Positions 25,217-34,498 of a stretch of DNA of 37,870 nt are shown here, in pieces. The notes under the pieces are model-generated. The model did no database searches. It was not told the DNA's origin and was given only the letters and a program-made list of their open reading frames with translations. The position numbers and the translations under genes were made by a program. This DNA comes from an uncultured Victivallales bacterium (lineage in GTDB: Bacteria > Verrucomicrobiota > Lentisphaeria > Oligosphaerales > JAFGRS01), in NCBI GenBank assembly GCA_903834675.1, contig CAILKC010000117.1, positions 1 through 37,870 on the forward strand. Direction: 5' to 3'. The stretch's first letter is position 1, and each line of letters starts with the position of its first letter.

Positions 25217-26457
25217 TGAGACGCGCAGTACTGGTGGTAGCATGCCTGATCGGCGGGGCGTGGCTGCCGGCGGGCGGCGCGGAGCCCGCGACGGCGCGGC
25301 GGATTCCGGTGGTGACGACGACGGCGCAGCGCCGGAGTTTCGAGGAGCGCGTGGTGGTTCAGGGCAACGTCGAAGCGAAGACGACGGCGGTGGTGCCGGC
25401 CCGGATCAACGGGACGCTGATGACCCTGTTTGTGGACGAAGGCGACGTGGTCAAGGCGGGGGAGACGGCGCTGCTGCTTACGGACGATTTGAATCTGAAG
25501 AACGGGCTTGAAGTCAGCCGCCTCGATCTGGCGGTGGCGGCGTGCGGCGTGCGCGAGAAGCAGGCGAACCTGGAGCGCGAGAAGGCGGACCTGGACCGGC
25601 ATCGCAAGGACTACGAGCGCCAGAAGCGGCTGTTCGACGAGGATAAGATCGGCACGCTCGACAAGGTTGAGGAAGCCGAGTCGGAGTACAAGCAGTCCGT
25701 GGCCTTGGTGGCCCATGCGGAGAGTCTGGTGGCACTGGCTGCTGAGCAGCGGAACCAGGCGGCCACCGCGGTCCGCATCGCCGAGAAGAATCTGAGCGAC
25801 GCCAAGGTGATCGCGCCGCTCTCGGGCGTGGTCAGTCAGCGCTTGCAGGAGGTGGGGGAAATGGGCGGTCCGGCGAAGCCGGTGTTTCGCATTGTTGACC
25901 TGAGTCGACTGGAAGTGTCCGCCTTTCTGCCCGCTCAGCACTACGCCGCGATCGTGGTCGGACACACCCGGATGAGTGTCCGCATCGGCAGCGTCGAACA
26001 GCGGGACCGGCTGGTCTCCTACCGGGCTCCGACCATCGACCCGCAGTTGCGCGTCTTTGAGATCAAATGCCTGCTGGAGACTCCGCCCGACAGCGTGGCG
26101 CCCGGCGCCATGGCCAGTGTCACGGTGGTGCTGCGTCGCGAGGAGGGGCTGGGCGTGCCGAAGGAGGCCATCAGTCAGCGCGACGGCAAGGATGTGCTGT
26201 TCCGCCTGGAGGGTGACACGGCGCGGCAGACGCAGGTCGAGGCCGGCATGGAGACCGCGGGTTGGGTGCAGGTGGGTTCCGAGGCTCTGGCGGAAGGCAC
26301 GGCGGTGGTCACCATGGGGCAGTTCCTGCTCAACGATGGGGCCAAGGTTGACCGGCGCGGGGACGCGGCCAAGCCGGACGTGGCCGCGGCGCAGGCTGGG
26401 GCGGTGGTGGTGGATGCGGCGGCGGCACCAGCGGCGGCGGTCAGGAAGGAGAACTGA
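25216..26457 (+). CDS. RND efflux periplasmic adaptor (membrane fusion protein), first of two
   Basis: A 413-residue protein with a signal peptide (MRRAVLVVACLIGGAWLPAGG). The family plan is visible: a first beta strand with RVVVQGNVEAKTTAVVPARI, the lipoyl half-motif GDVVKAGETALLL, an alpha-helical hairpin at about 95-195, the second lipoyl half IAPLSGVVSQRLQEVGEM, then the beta-barrel domain with PGAMASVTVVL. It links the inner-membrane pump to an outer-membrane channel. The short Ala/Val-rich tail after about residue 385 is not a family feature. AAGGAGGT at 25202-25209 lies 6 nt before the ATG at 25216. Its start overlaps the TetR stop. The next gene begins 5 nt after its stop. Confidence 0.9.
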   Translation: MRRAVLVVACLIGGAWLPAGGAEPATARRIPVVTTTAQRRSFEERVVVQGNVEAKTTAVVPARINGTLMTLFVDEGDVVKAGETALLLTDDLNLKNGLEVSRLDLAVAACGVREKQANLEREKADLDRHRKDYERQKRLFDEDKIGTLDKVEEAESEYKQSVALVAHAESLVALAAEQRNQAATAVRIAEKNLSDAKVIAPLSGVVSQRLQEVGEMGGPAKPVFRIVDLSRLEVSAFLPAQHYAAIVVGHTRMSVRIGSVEQRDRLVSYRAPTIDPQLRVFEIKCLLETPPDSVAPGAMASVTVVLRREEGLGVPKEAISQRDGKDVLFRLEGDTARQTQVEAGMETAGWVQVGSEALAEGTAVVTMGQFLLNDGAKVDRRGDAAKPDVAAAQAGAVVVDAAAAPAAAVRKEN

Positions 26458-26462
26458 CCGTC

Positions 26463-29400
26463 ATGATGCTTTCAGACGCCTCGGTGCGCCGGCCAGTGGC
26501 CATGTCGGCGCTATTTGTCGGATTGACCCTGCTCGGCCTGCAAGCTTTCCGCAAGATGCCGGTGGAGTTCCTGCCGAGCATGAACATCCCGGTTCTGACG
26601 ATTCAGACCGTCTATCCAGGGGCCAGTCCCGACCAGCTCGAGACCGATGTCGCCAAGCGGATTGAAGACAAGATGATGACGCTGGACGGGCTGGACACCA
26701 TCCAGTCCACCTGCATGGAGAATGTCTGCCTGACCCTGATCGAGTTCAAGACCGGGGTGGATATCGACATCGCGGCCACCGACGTGCGCGAGAAGCTGGA
26801 TATGATTGCGCGCGACTTTCCGGAGGACGTGGAAGCCCCCATCATCCAGAAGTTCGACATCAATGCCACCGCGGTGGTCAATCTGGCGCTGCTGGGGAGC
26901 GTGTCGCGAGAGGCGCTGTTCGACTACGCCGACAACACCCTCAGAGACCGCATCACCACGATTCCCGGGGTGGCCGAGTGCAAGCTGGTGGGCGGCGCGA
27001 AACGCGAAGTACACATTCTGCTTGACCGCGACCATCTGGCCGCGCGTGGCCTGTCCAGCGCCCAGGTGGCGCAGGCGGTGCAGAGCGCGGTTCGGAAGGT
27101 ACCCGCGGGCCGTATCCGCGATCACGGCCGCGAGTACTCCGTGGAGTTCGATGCCAATGCGGCGACGGTGGAGGAACTGAATGACCTGGTGCTGAGTGCC
27201 ACGGACGGACGGCGCTGCACCCTGCGTGACGTCGGGCGAGCCGAGATGAACACGAAGGAACTGCGGCAGCAGGCCACCTACAACGGCAGCCCCTGCATGG
27301 CCATCGAGGTGATCAAGAAAGAGGACGCCAATGCCGTGCAGGTGGTGGACGGGGTGCGCGAGGCCATGGATCGTCTGCGGCGCGAGTTGCCCGGCGGCAT
27401 GGAACTGGTGTGGGTCAAGGACGATGGCGCCTTCATCCGCGCCACCGCGGCCAGCGCCTGGAATAGCGTGGGGCAGGGGGTTCTGCTGACCGCTGCGGTC
27501 CTTTTCCTTTTCCTGTACAACCTGCGCTCGACCTTCGTGATTGCCATCACCATGCCTCTGACCATCATCATCGGCCTGTTCTTCATGCAGTTCATGGGCT
27601 ACACCCTGAACACCTCGACGCTGATTTCCATCGGGCTTTCGGTGGGCATTCTGGTCACCAACTCCATCGTGGTTATGGAGGCCATCATCAAGCATCTGGA
27701 CGAGGGCAGTTCGCCGACCGACGCGGCACTGAAAGGGGCGACGGAGTCGTGGATTCCGGTTCTGGCCAGCGCCGGCACCAACCTGGTGGTGCTTTTTCCG
27801 ATCGCGATGGTGAAGGTTACCGTGGGCCAGTTCCTGCGGCCGCTGGTGGTGACCATGATCATCATGACCCTAGTCTCGCTGTTCATGTCGTTTACCCTGA
27901 CGCCCATGCTCTGCATGTTGCTGCTGCGGCGGCGCCAGCCGTCGAAGTGGAACCCGCTCACCTACATGGAACGCGGCTGGAATTGGATGTTCAATAAGCA
28001 GGTGGGGGCTTATGGCGCCGGGCTGCGCTTCCTGGAGCGCCGGAAGTTTGCCGCCGTGCTGGTGCTTGCCGGGGTGGCGTGGCTGTTCTTCAACTCGCTG
28101 TCGTTGGCCCCGAAGATTGGCGGCAGCTTCTTCAGTGATTTTGATCGGGGCGAGATCACGATTCGGCTGGAATTTCCGACGGGTTACTCGCTGGCCGCGA
28201 GCGCAGCCCGGGTCAAGGAAGCCGAAGCGCTTCTGCAGGACCTGCCCGAACTCAAGAGCATCGTCACGACGGTGGGTAAGATTCAGGGGGTTGCCGGGCA
28301 GGTGTCGGAAGGGGTCTACCTCGGTCAAGTCCAGCTCAAGTTCAGCGAGCGCACCGAGCGGGAGCAGAGCCTCGATGCCTTGCTCGGCGAGGCCCGTCTG
28401 CGCCTGGCTGGCTTCCCGGATTGCATCGTCGGCATCTTCAAACCCAGCGCGATCGTCGGCATCGAGAGCAAGTTGGAACTCTATCTCTATGGCGACGATC
28501 TCAAGACGCTGGACCAGCTTGGGGCTGAGCTGAGAACGTACGCCGAGGGTGAGGGCAGTTTCGTCGGGGTGGACACCTCGGTCCGTGAGGGTAAGCCCAA
28601 GCTGCGGTTGACCCCGAAACGGACGGAGCTTGCCGACCGCAGCCTCAGCGCGCTCACTGTGGCCATGACCCTGCGCGGTAACCTCGAGGGTCTCAATGCC
28701 GGGACCTTCACCCGTGGTGACCGCAACTACGATATTGTGGTCAAGTTCGAGGAAGAGCCTGGGCGCGACCAGATCGAGCGCTTCCTGCTGCCGTCCGGAC
28801 CTGGGCAGACGCAGTTGATCAGCAGCCTCGCCGACAGCGTGGAGACCACGAGCCCGATCCAGATTCTGCGTCGGGACAAGCGCCGCGTCTGCAAGGTCTC
28901 CAGCGACAGCCGCGTCGCCTTGGGCATTGCCGCCGCCGCTCTGCAGGCCCGGGCCGAGCAGATTCTGCCGCCCGGCTATGCGGCTCGCTACGCGGGTCAG
29001 GCCAAGCGCATGGCCGAGACCAATGCGGCCCTGGGAGAGGCGGCGCTGGTCGCCCTGATTCTGGTCATGCTGACCTTGGCGGCGCTGATGGAGTCCTGGC
29101 GCCAGCCGCTGCTCATCCTGGTGACTGTGCCGCTGGGCCTGGTGGGGTACCTGTGGGCATTGTACCTGTTTGGCGAGACCTTCTCGCTGTTTGTGGTCAT
29201 GAGCGCGGTGATGCTGATCGGTATCGTGGTCAACAACGCGATTCTGATCATGGATCAATACAATGTGCTGGTGAGCGGCGGGGTGCCTCGGCACGAGGCC
29301 ATGACGCGGGCTGCGTGTGACGAGTTCCGCCCCATCGTCATGATCACCCTGGCGGCGGTGCTGGGCATGTTGCCGATGGCGCTGGACAAGGGCATCGGCG

Positions 29401-29603
29401 CGGAGATGCGTACGGGCGTCGGCATCGCTTCCGCCGGCGGCATTCTCGCCTCCGGGATCCTCACCCAGCTCGTCATCCCTATCCTGCCCAACCTCTTTGG
29501 CCGCGCTCCGGGTTCGCTGGGGTGGTTCGCCCGCCTGCGCCGGTTCTTTCAGCGCCAACCCCGCACCGAGGAAAGGAGTACGTTTCCGGTATGGCCGGGT
29601 TGA
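26463..29603 (+). CDS. RND efflux pump, inner-membrane permease, first of two; proton-relay residues altered
   Basis: A 1046-residue permease of the AcrB/HAE-type superfamily, with the family start VRRPVAMSALFVGLTLLGLQ, two large periplasmic loops and 12 expected membrane spans. The TM4 segment reads GLSVGILVTNSIVVMEAI, so the position of the two aspartates of AcrB (D407, D408) is T399-N400. The TM10 segment reads IGIVVNNAILIMD, placing N924 where AcrB has K940. Loss of the Lys is common in some branches, but loss of both Asp residues is unusual. The pump may use another ion, or another acidic residue, or be inactive. The gene follows the adaptor by 5 nt. It is followed by a 214-bp gap and then a second adaptor-pump pair. 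Substrates cannot be predicted. Confidence 0.9.
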   Translation: MMLSDASVRRPVAMSALFVGLTLLGLQAFRKMPVEFLPSMNIPVLTIQTVYPGASPDQLETDVAKRIEDKMMTLDGLDTIQSTCMENVCLTLIEFKTGVDIDIAATDVREKLDMIARDFPEDVEAPIIQKFDINATAVVNLALLGSVSREALFDYADNTLRDRITTIPGVAECKLVGGAKREVHILLDRDHLAARGLSSAQVAQAVQSAVRKVPAGRIRDHGREYSVEFDANAATVEELNDLVLSATDGRRCTLRDVGRAEMNTKELRQQATYNGSPCMAIEVIKKEDANAVQVVDGVREAMDRLRRELPGGMELVWVKDDGAFIRATAASAWNSVGQGVLLTAAVLFLFLYNLRSTFVIAITMPLTIIIGLFFMQFMGYTLNTSTLISIGLSVGILVTNSIVVMEAIIKHLDEGSSPTDAALKGATESWIPVLASAGTNLVVLFPIAMVKVTVGQFLRPLVVTMIIMTLVSLFMSFTLTPMLCMLLLRRRQPSKWNPLTYMERGWNWMFNKQVGAYGAGLRFLERRKFAAVLVLAGVAWLFFNSLSLAPKIGGSFFSDFDRGEITIRLEFPTGYSLAASAARVKEAEALLQDLPELKSIVTTVGKIQGVAGQVSEGVYLGQVQLKFSERTEREQSLDALLGEARLRLAGFPDCIVGIFKPSAIVGIESKLELYLYGDDLKTLDQLGAELRTYAEGEGSFVGVDTSVREGKPKLRLTPKRTELADRSLSALTVAMTLRGNLEGLNAGTFTRGDRNYDIVVKFEEEPGRDQIERFLLPSGPGQTQLISSLADSVETTSPIQILRRDKRRVCKVSSDSRVALGIAAAALQARAEQILPPGYAARYAGQAKRMAETNAALGEAALVALILVMLTLAALMESWRQPLLILVTVPLGLVGYLWALYLFGETFSLFVVMSAVMLIGIVVNNAILIMDQYNVLVSGGVPRHEAMTRAACDEFRPIVMITLAAVLGMLPMALDKGIGAEMRTGVGIASAGGILASGILTQLVIPILPNLFGRAPGSLGWFARLRRFFQRQPRTEERSTFPVWPG

Positions 29604-29817
29604 CGCGCCTGAATGAAGTGCAAACCGACCTCGTGCGCGCCGCGGGGCGCCTCCCAGATGCGTTTACGCAGCGAACCGGTCGGCGAGAGCCTGGCGGCGG
29701 CCACTGGGGGGCATGTGCCGGAAGAGTAGAGCGGCGGGCGTTGGCCGTCGCCGCTTTGGCCTGATTTGATGACCGCGAAAGGTACGTATTACGGTGTGGG
29801 TTCAAGGAGGCATGCAG
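29604..29817 (+). other. Gap between the two efflux modules, with a strong hairpin
   Basis: No gene is visible in these 214 bp. A hairpin at 29730-29755 has arms AGCGGCG and CGCCGCT with a further GGC/GCC pair inside, followed by a short T-bearing stretch. It might terminate, attenuate or stabilise the transcript between the two halves. TTGATG (29766-29771) and TATTAC (29787-29792) are a weak promoter-like pair with a short 15-bp spacer. Confidence 0.4.
29804..29810 (+). promoter_or_regulatory. Ribosome binding site choosing the second adaptor start
   Basis: AAGGAGG ends 7 nt before the ATG at 29818. The ATG at 29812 would sit only 1 nt away, and a GTG at 29794 lies upstream of the site, so 29818 is preferred. 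Confidence 0.6.
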
Positions 29818-31311
29818 ATGAAGAGGTGGCAGGTTGTGAGAGCGCGAGGGTCGAGAGGGCGCGGGCTCGGGGTCGCGGTCGCCGCGGGAGTTCTTGTTGC
29901 CGGTCTGCTGGTGAGCGGTTGCGGGAAACCGAAGGCGGCGGCGGGACCGCCACCGGGCGGCGCCCCCGAGGTGGCCGTGGTGGTGGTACAAGCGCAGCGC
30001 GTCGAGATGACGGTGGAATTGCCGGGACGTGTCTCCGCGTTCCTCTTGGCCGAGGTGCGCCCGCAGGTCAGCGGCATCATTCAGGAACGCCTCTTCAATG
30101 AGGGCGCCGAGGTCAAGGCCGGCGAGACGCTTTATGGGATCGCTCCGGGCAGCTACCAGGCGGCGCACGCCAACGCCAAGGCCGCCGTGGCGGTAGCGAA
30201 GGCCAACCAGGCCACCGCTCAGGCGGGCGTGGCGGCGGCGAAGGCCGCCGAGGCCACCGCTCAGGCGGCCCGCGACGCGGCCAAGGCCGCCCGCTCCAAC
30301 GCCACGGCGAATCGGTCTCGTGCCGAAGCCACTGCGGTTCCCCTGCGCCTCCGGTCGGAGCGCTTCCGGGAACTGGTGGTCAGCAAGGCGGTCAGCCAGC
30401 AGGACGTCGACGATGTCGGCGCGGCGCTGAAGCAGGCCGAGGCCGGGATCGAGAGCGCCGCGGCCGGGATCGAGGGCGCCGAGGCTGAGATCGTGCGGGC
30501 CGAGGCTGCGGTCCAGGCCGCGGCGGCCGACAGCCAGCGCGCCGCGGCGGCGGTGCAGGGCGCTGAGGCCGAGATCATCCGGGCCGAGGCGGGCCTGGCG
30601 GCGGCGCAGATCACCCTGGACTACACCCGGGTCACGGCGCCGATCTCAGGACGCATCGGCAAGTCGTCGGTGACCATCGGGGCGCTGGCGACGGCGTATC
30701 AGCCCGTGCCCCTGACCACGGTTCAACAGCTCGATCCGGTCTACGTGGATGCGCCGCAGGCCAGCGCCGCGCTGCTGCGCCTGAAGCGGAACCTGGCCAA
30801 TGGCAATCTGGTCCGTGACGATACCTTGCAGGCCAAGATCAAGCTACTTCTGGAAGATGGGACGCTCTACCCGCTGGAGGGCACCCTGAAATTCACGGAT
30901 GTCACGGTCGACCCGAGCACGGCCTCGTTCATCCTGCGGATGGTCTTCCCGAACCCGGCCGGCGTCCTGCTGCCGGGCATGTTCGTCCGGGCGGTGGTGA
31001 GCGAAGGTGCCAACGACCAAGCCATCCTGGTCCCGCAGCAAGCCATCTCGCGCGACCCCAAGGGGAATCCGCTGGCGCTGCTCGTGGGCGCCGACGGCAA
31101 GGTTGAGGAACGGAAGGTCTCTCTTGACCGCGCCATCGGGGACCAATGGCTGGTCTCCTCAGGACTGGTGGCCGGCGATCGGGTGATCGTCGAGGGCAAG
31201 CAACGCCTGCGCCCCGGCGTGGCTGTGAAAGAGGTTCCCTTCGCCCCCGGCCCCAAGCCCGGGACCAAGCCCGTGAACCCGGTCCCGCCGGCCCCAACCC
31301 CGAAGAACTGA
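29818..31311 (+). CDS. RND efflux periplasmic adaptor lipoprotein, second of two
   Basis: A 497-residue AcrA/MexA-like protein. A lipobox LLVSGC puts the lipidated cysteine at C35. The first barrel strand (VEMTVELPGRVSAFLLAEVR), the lipoyl half QVSGIIQERLFNEGAEVKAG and its partner VTAPISGRIGKSSV are in family order, with the final LPGMFVRAVVSEG block. The helical hairpin is Ala-rich and longer than usual. Its ascending strand has a 14-residue near-repeat (direct DNA repeats starting at 30211 and 30253). Its descending strand has a 28-residue repeat (GAEAEIVRAEA and GAEAEIIRAEA, 84 bp apart at 30475 and 30559). These add whole heptads and should lengthen the coiled coil. A Pro-rich tail ends the protein. 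The next gene begins 12 nt later. Confidence 0.9.
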   Translation: MKRWQVVRARGSRGRGLGVAVAAGVLVAGLLVSGCGKPKAAAGPPPGGAPEVAVVVVQAQRVEMTVELPGRVSAFLLAEVRPQVSGIIQERLFNEGAEVKAGETLYGIAPGSYQAAHANAKAAVAVAKANQATAQAGVAAAKAAEATAQAARDAAKAARSNATANRSRAEATAVPLRLRSERFRELVVSKAVSQQDVDDVGAALKQAEAGIESAAAGIEGAEAEIVRAEAAVQAAAADSQRAAAAVQGAEAEIIRAEAGLAAAQITLDYTRVTAPISGRIGKSSVTIGALATAYQPVPLTTVQQLDPVYVDAPQASAALLRLKRNLANGNLVRDDTLQAKIKLLLEDGTLYPLEGTLKFTDVTVDPSTASFILRMVFPNPAGVLLPGMFVRAVVSEGANDQAILVPQQAISRDPKGNPLALLVGADGKVEERKVSLDRAIGDQWLVSSGLVAGDRVIVEGKQRLRPGVAVKEVPFAPGPKPGTKPVNPVPPAPTPKN

Positions 31312-31323
31312 CGGAGACGCGCC

Positions 31324-34300
31324 ATGCTCTCACGATTTTTCCTGGACCGTCCTGTCTTTGCCTGGGTGATCGCCATCATCCTAATGGTGGCTGGTGGCCT
31401 GGCCATCTACAAGCTGCCCATCTCGCAGTACCCGCCCATAGCGCCGCCGTCCATTGCGATTGACGCCTACTATCCGGGCGCCTCGGCCGAGACGGTCGAG
31501 AACAGCGTGACCCAGATCATCGAGCAGAAGATGACTGGCTTTGACAAGATGCTGTATGTCTCGGCCACCAGTGATTCGTCCGGCGCCTGTCGCGTCGAGT
31601 TGACCTTTGCGCCGGGGACCGATCCGGACCTCGCCTGGGCCCAGGTGCAAAACAAATTGCAGCTTGCCATGGCGAACCTGCCGCAGGTGGTGCAGCTCTC
31701 CGGCGTCAAGGTGAGCAAGTCCACCCGCAACTGGCTGATGATAGTGGGCTTGGTCTCAGACGACGGCAGCATGAATGGTGACGATCTGCGGGACTATGGC
31801 CAATCCAACCTGGAGAAGGTGCTCTCGCGGGTGCCGGGGGTGGGCGAGGTGCAGATTTTTGGCGGCCAGTACGCCATGCGCATCTGGCTGAACCCCGACA
31901 AGCTGGTCGACTACCAGATGACGATTCAGGACGTGGTCACGGCTCTGCGGGCCTACAACGTCGAGGTCTCGGCGGGCCAGTTCGGCGGGGCGCCTGCCGT
32001 CCCCGGCCAGCGCCTCAATGCCGCCATCGTGGTCCAGAGTCTGCTCAAGACGCCCGAGGAGTTTGCCGCGATCCCGCTGCGCACCAACCCGGACGGCTCC
32101 ATCGTGCGGATCAGCGACGTCGGGCGGGCGGAACTTGGGACCGAAGCCTATGATGCCGACATCTCCTACAATGACAAACCCTCGGCCGCCTTGGCCATCC
32201 GCCAGGCAGCCGGCGCCAATGCCTTGGAGGCGGCCGACAATGTCCGGGCCAAGCTGGAGGAGATGAGTCAGTTCTTCCCTGCCGGTCTGAAGGTGGTCTA
32301 TCCCTACGACACCACCCCCTTCGTCAAGGTGGCCATCGAGGAGGTGGTCAAGACCCTGTTCGAGGCCATCCTGCTGGTGTTCCTGGTGATGTATCTGTTT
32401 ATGGGGAACATGCGGGCGACGCTGATTCCGACCATCGCCGTGCCGGTGGTAATCCTGGGGACTTTCGCGGTGCTGGGGCTCTTCGGTTTCTCGATCAACA
32501 TGCTCACCATGTTCGCCATGGTGCTGGCCATCGGCCTGCTGGTGGACGACGCCATCGTGGTGGTGGAGAATGTAGAACGGATCATGAGCGAGGAAGGGCT
32601 CTCTCCCCGCGAGGCTACCCGCAAGTCCATGGACCAGATCACCAGTGCCTTGGTCGGCATCGGGCTGGTGCTTTCGGCCGTCTTCGGGCCCATGGCCTTC
32701 TTCCCCGGCTCCACCGGCGTCATCTACCGGCAGTTCTCGGTCACCATTATCGCCTCGATGCTGCTCTCGGTGGTGGTCGCCCTGATCCTGACCCCGGTAC
32801 TGTGCGCCTCGTTCCTCAAGCCGGTGCCGAAGGGACACCAAGCGGCCGAGGGTGGCGTCTGGTTCCTGCGCCCGTTCTTCCGCTGGTTCGACCACGTGTT
32901 CTTCCGGATCCGGGATGGGTACATGCGCCTGGTGAGCCAGTCCCTGTCGCGGAAGTTCCGCTACCTCATGGTCTTCCTGCTGATCGTGGTGGCCATGGGA
33001 TTCCTCTTCCACCGGATGCCCACCGCCTACCTGCCCGATGAGGACCAGGGCATCATGATGGTGCAAGCCATGTTGCCGGCGAACTCGACCCTGGAACAGA
33101 CCAAGGCGGTCCTGGTGCAGGTCAGGGACTATCTCCTGACAAACGAGAAAGAGGCGGTCGACTCGGTGATGATGATCGCCGGCTCGAGCTTCTCCGGCCG
33201 CGGCCAGAACTCGGGCATGGCCTTCGTCAAACTCCGGGACTGGGGGGTCCGCCGGCGCCCCGACCTCAAGGTTGGCGCCGTCGCCGGGCGGGCCATGGGA
33301 GCGTTCTCCAAGATTCGCAACGCGATGGTGTTCGCCTTTGCGCCGCCGGCGGTCCTCGAGCTGGGTATGGCGAAGGGCTTTGACTTCCAGTTACTGGACC
33401 GCGGTGGCATGGGCCACGCCAAGCTGCTGGCCGCCCGCAACCAACTCCTCGGTATGGCGGCGCAGGAGCCGGCCCTGGCCAAGGTCCGCCCCAACGGTCT
33501 GGAAGACGTTCCCGAGTACCGGGTCGACGTGGACTGGGACCGGGCCGGCGCGCTGGGAGTGCCCATCACCGCGATCCACAATACCATCTCCGCGGCCTTC
33601 GGCAGCGCCTATGTCAACGACTTCATCCAGGGCGGCCGGGTCAAACGGGTTTACGCCCAGGCCGACGCGCCCTACCGCATGCTGCCCAGCGACCTGGAAC
33701 GGCTTTATGTGCGCAACAGCACGGGCAAGATGGTGCCCTTCTCGTCCTTCGCCTCGGGGCATTGGAGCTCCGGTTCGCCGAAGCTTGAGCGCTTCAACGG
33801 CTTCCCCTCGATGAACATTGTCGGCGAATCGGCGCCGGGGCGGAGTTCCGGTGAGGCGATGGGAGCCATGGAGGGCTTTGTGCGCAAGCTGCCCCAGGGC
33901 CTCGGCTTCGACTGGACCGGTCTCTCCTACCAGGAGCGCCAGGCGGGGGCCCAGACCGCGCCGCTCTACGCTTTCTCCATCTTGGTGATCTTCCTCTGCC
34001 TGGCGGCCCTCTACGAGAGCTGGCCCATCCCAATCTCGATCCTGCTCGCTCTGCCCCTGGGAGCCATCGGCGGCGTCTTGGCGTCGACCTTCCGGGGGTT
34101 GCCCAATGACGTCTACTTCCAGCTCGGGCTCTTGACCACCCTCGGGCTGACGACCAAGAACGCCATCCTGATCGTGCAGTTCGCCAAGGCCCGGGTAGAA
34201 GAGGGGATGGGGCTGGTGGAGGCGACTTTGGAGGGGGCCAAACTGCGGCTGCGGCCGATCGTCATGACCTCGCTGGCCTTCGGTTTCGGGGTCATGCCGC

Positions 34301-34497
34301 TGGCGTTGGCCAGCGGCGCTGGCGCCGGTGCCCAGAAGGCTATCGGCACCGCGGTGCTGGGGGGCGTCGTCACCTCCACCTTCCTGGTGACTCTGTTTGC
34401 GCCGCTGTTCTACGTGTTGATCCAGCAGACCTTCAGCAAACGCCACCGCCTCGCGGCGGTCTCCACCTCTGAGATCAACCCACCCGGAGACCACTAA
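31324..34497 (+). CDS. RND efflux pump, AcrB/MexB-type permease, second of two
   Basis: A 1057-residue HAE-1-type pump. The start MLSRFFLDRPVFAWVIAIIL is characteristic. TM4 reads GLLVDDAIVVVENV with both relay aspartates present (D408, D409), and TM10 has the relay lysine K945 in LGLTTKNAILIVQF, so the proton-coupling set is complete, in contrast with the first pump. Long periplasmic loops, including the ADAPYRMLPSDLERLYVRN docking-domain stretch, are typical. It exports small molecules, often drugs or lipophilic compounds, from the inner leaflet or periplasm. It is directly followed by the outer-membrane factor gene, 1 nt between stop and start. It is likely the primary partner of the second adaptor. 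Confidence 0.93.
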   Translation: MLSRFFLDRPVFAWVIAIILMVAGGLAIYKLPISQYPPIAPPSIAIDAYYPGASAETVENSVTQIIEQKMTGFDKMLYVSATSDSSGACRVELTFAPGTDPDLAWAQVQNKLQLAMANLPQVVQLSGVKVSKSTRNWLMIVGLVSDDGSMNGDDLRDYGQSNLEKVLSRVPGVGEVQIFGGQYAMRIWLNPDKLVDYQMTIQDVVTALRAYNVEVSAGQFGGAPAVPGQRLNAAIVVQSLLKTPEEFAAIPLRTNPDGSIVRISDVGRAELGTEAYDADISYNDKPSAALAIRQAAGANALEAADNVRAKLEEMSQFFPAGLKVVYPYDTTPFVKVAIEEVVKTLFEAILLVFLVMYLFMGNMRATLIPTIAVPVVILGTFAVLGLFGFSINMLTMFAMVLAIGLLVDDAIVVVENVERIMSEEGLSPREATRKSMDQITSALVGIGLVLSAVFGPMAFFPGSTGVIYRQFSVTIIASMLLSVVVALILTPVLCASFLKPVPKGHQAAEGGVWFLRPFFRWFDHVFFRIRDGYMRLVSQSLSRKFRYLMVFLLIVVAMGFLFHRMPTAYLPDEDQGIMMVQAMLPANSTLEQTKAVLVQVRDYLLTNEKEAVDSVMMIAGSSFSGRGQNSGMAFVKLRDWGVRRRPDLKVGAVAGRAMGAFSKIRNAMVFAFAPPAVLELGMAKGFDFQLLDRGGMGHAKLLAARNQLLGMAAQEPALAKVRPNGLEDVPEYRVDVDWDRAGALGVPITAIHNTISAAFGSAYVNDFIQGGRVKRVYAQADAPYRMLPSDLERLYVRNSTGKMVPFSSFASGHWSSGSPKLERFNGFPSMNIVGESAPGRSSGEAMGAMEGFVRKLPQGLGFDWTGLSYQERQAGAQTAPLYAFSILVIFLCLAALYESWPIPISILLALPLGAIGGVLASTFRGLPNDVYFQLGLLTTLGLTTKNAILIVQFAKARVEEGMGLVEATLEGAKLRLRPIVMTSLAFGFGVMPLALASGAGAGAQKAIGTAVLGGVVTSTFLVTLFAPLFYVLIQQTFSKRHRLAAVSTSEINPPGDH

Positions 34498-34498
34498 C

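Noticed and set aside
29766..29792. Internal promoter before the second adaptor
   Set aside because: TTGATG and TATTAC are only 15 bp apart and the match is weak, so it is mentioned but not listed as a feature.
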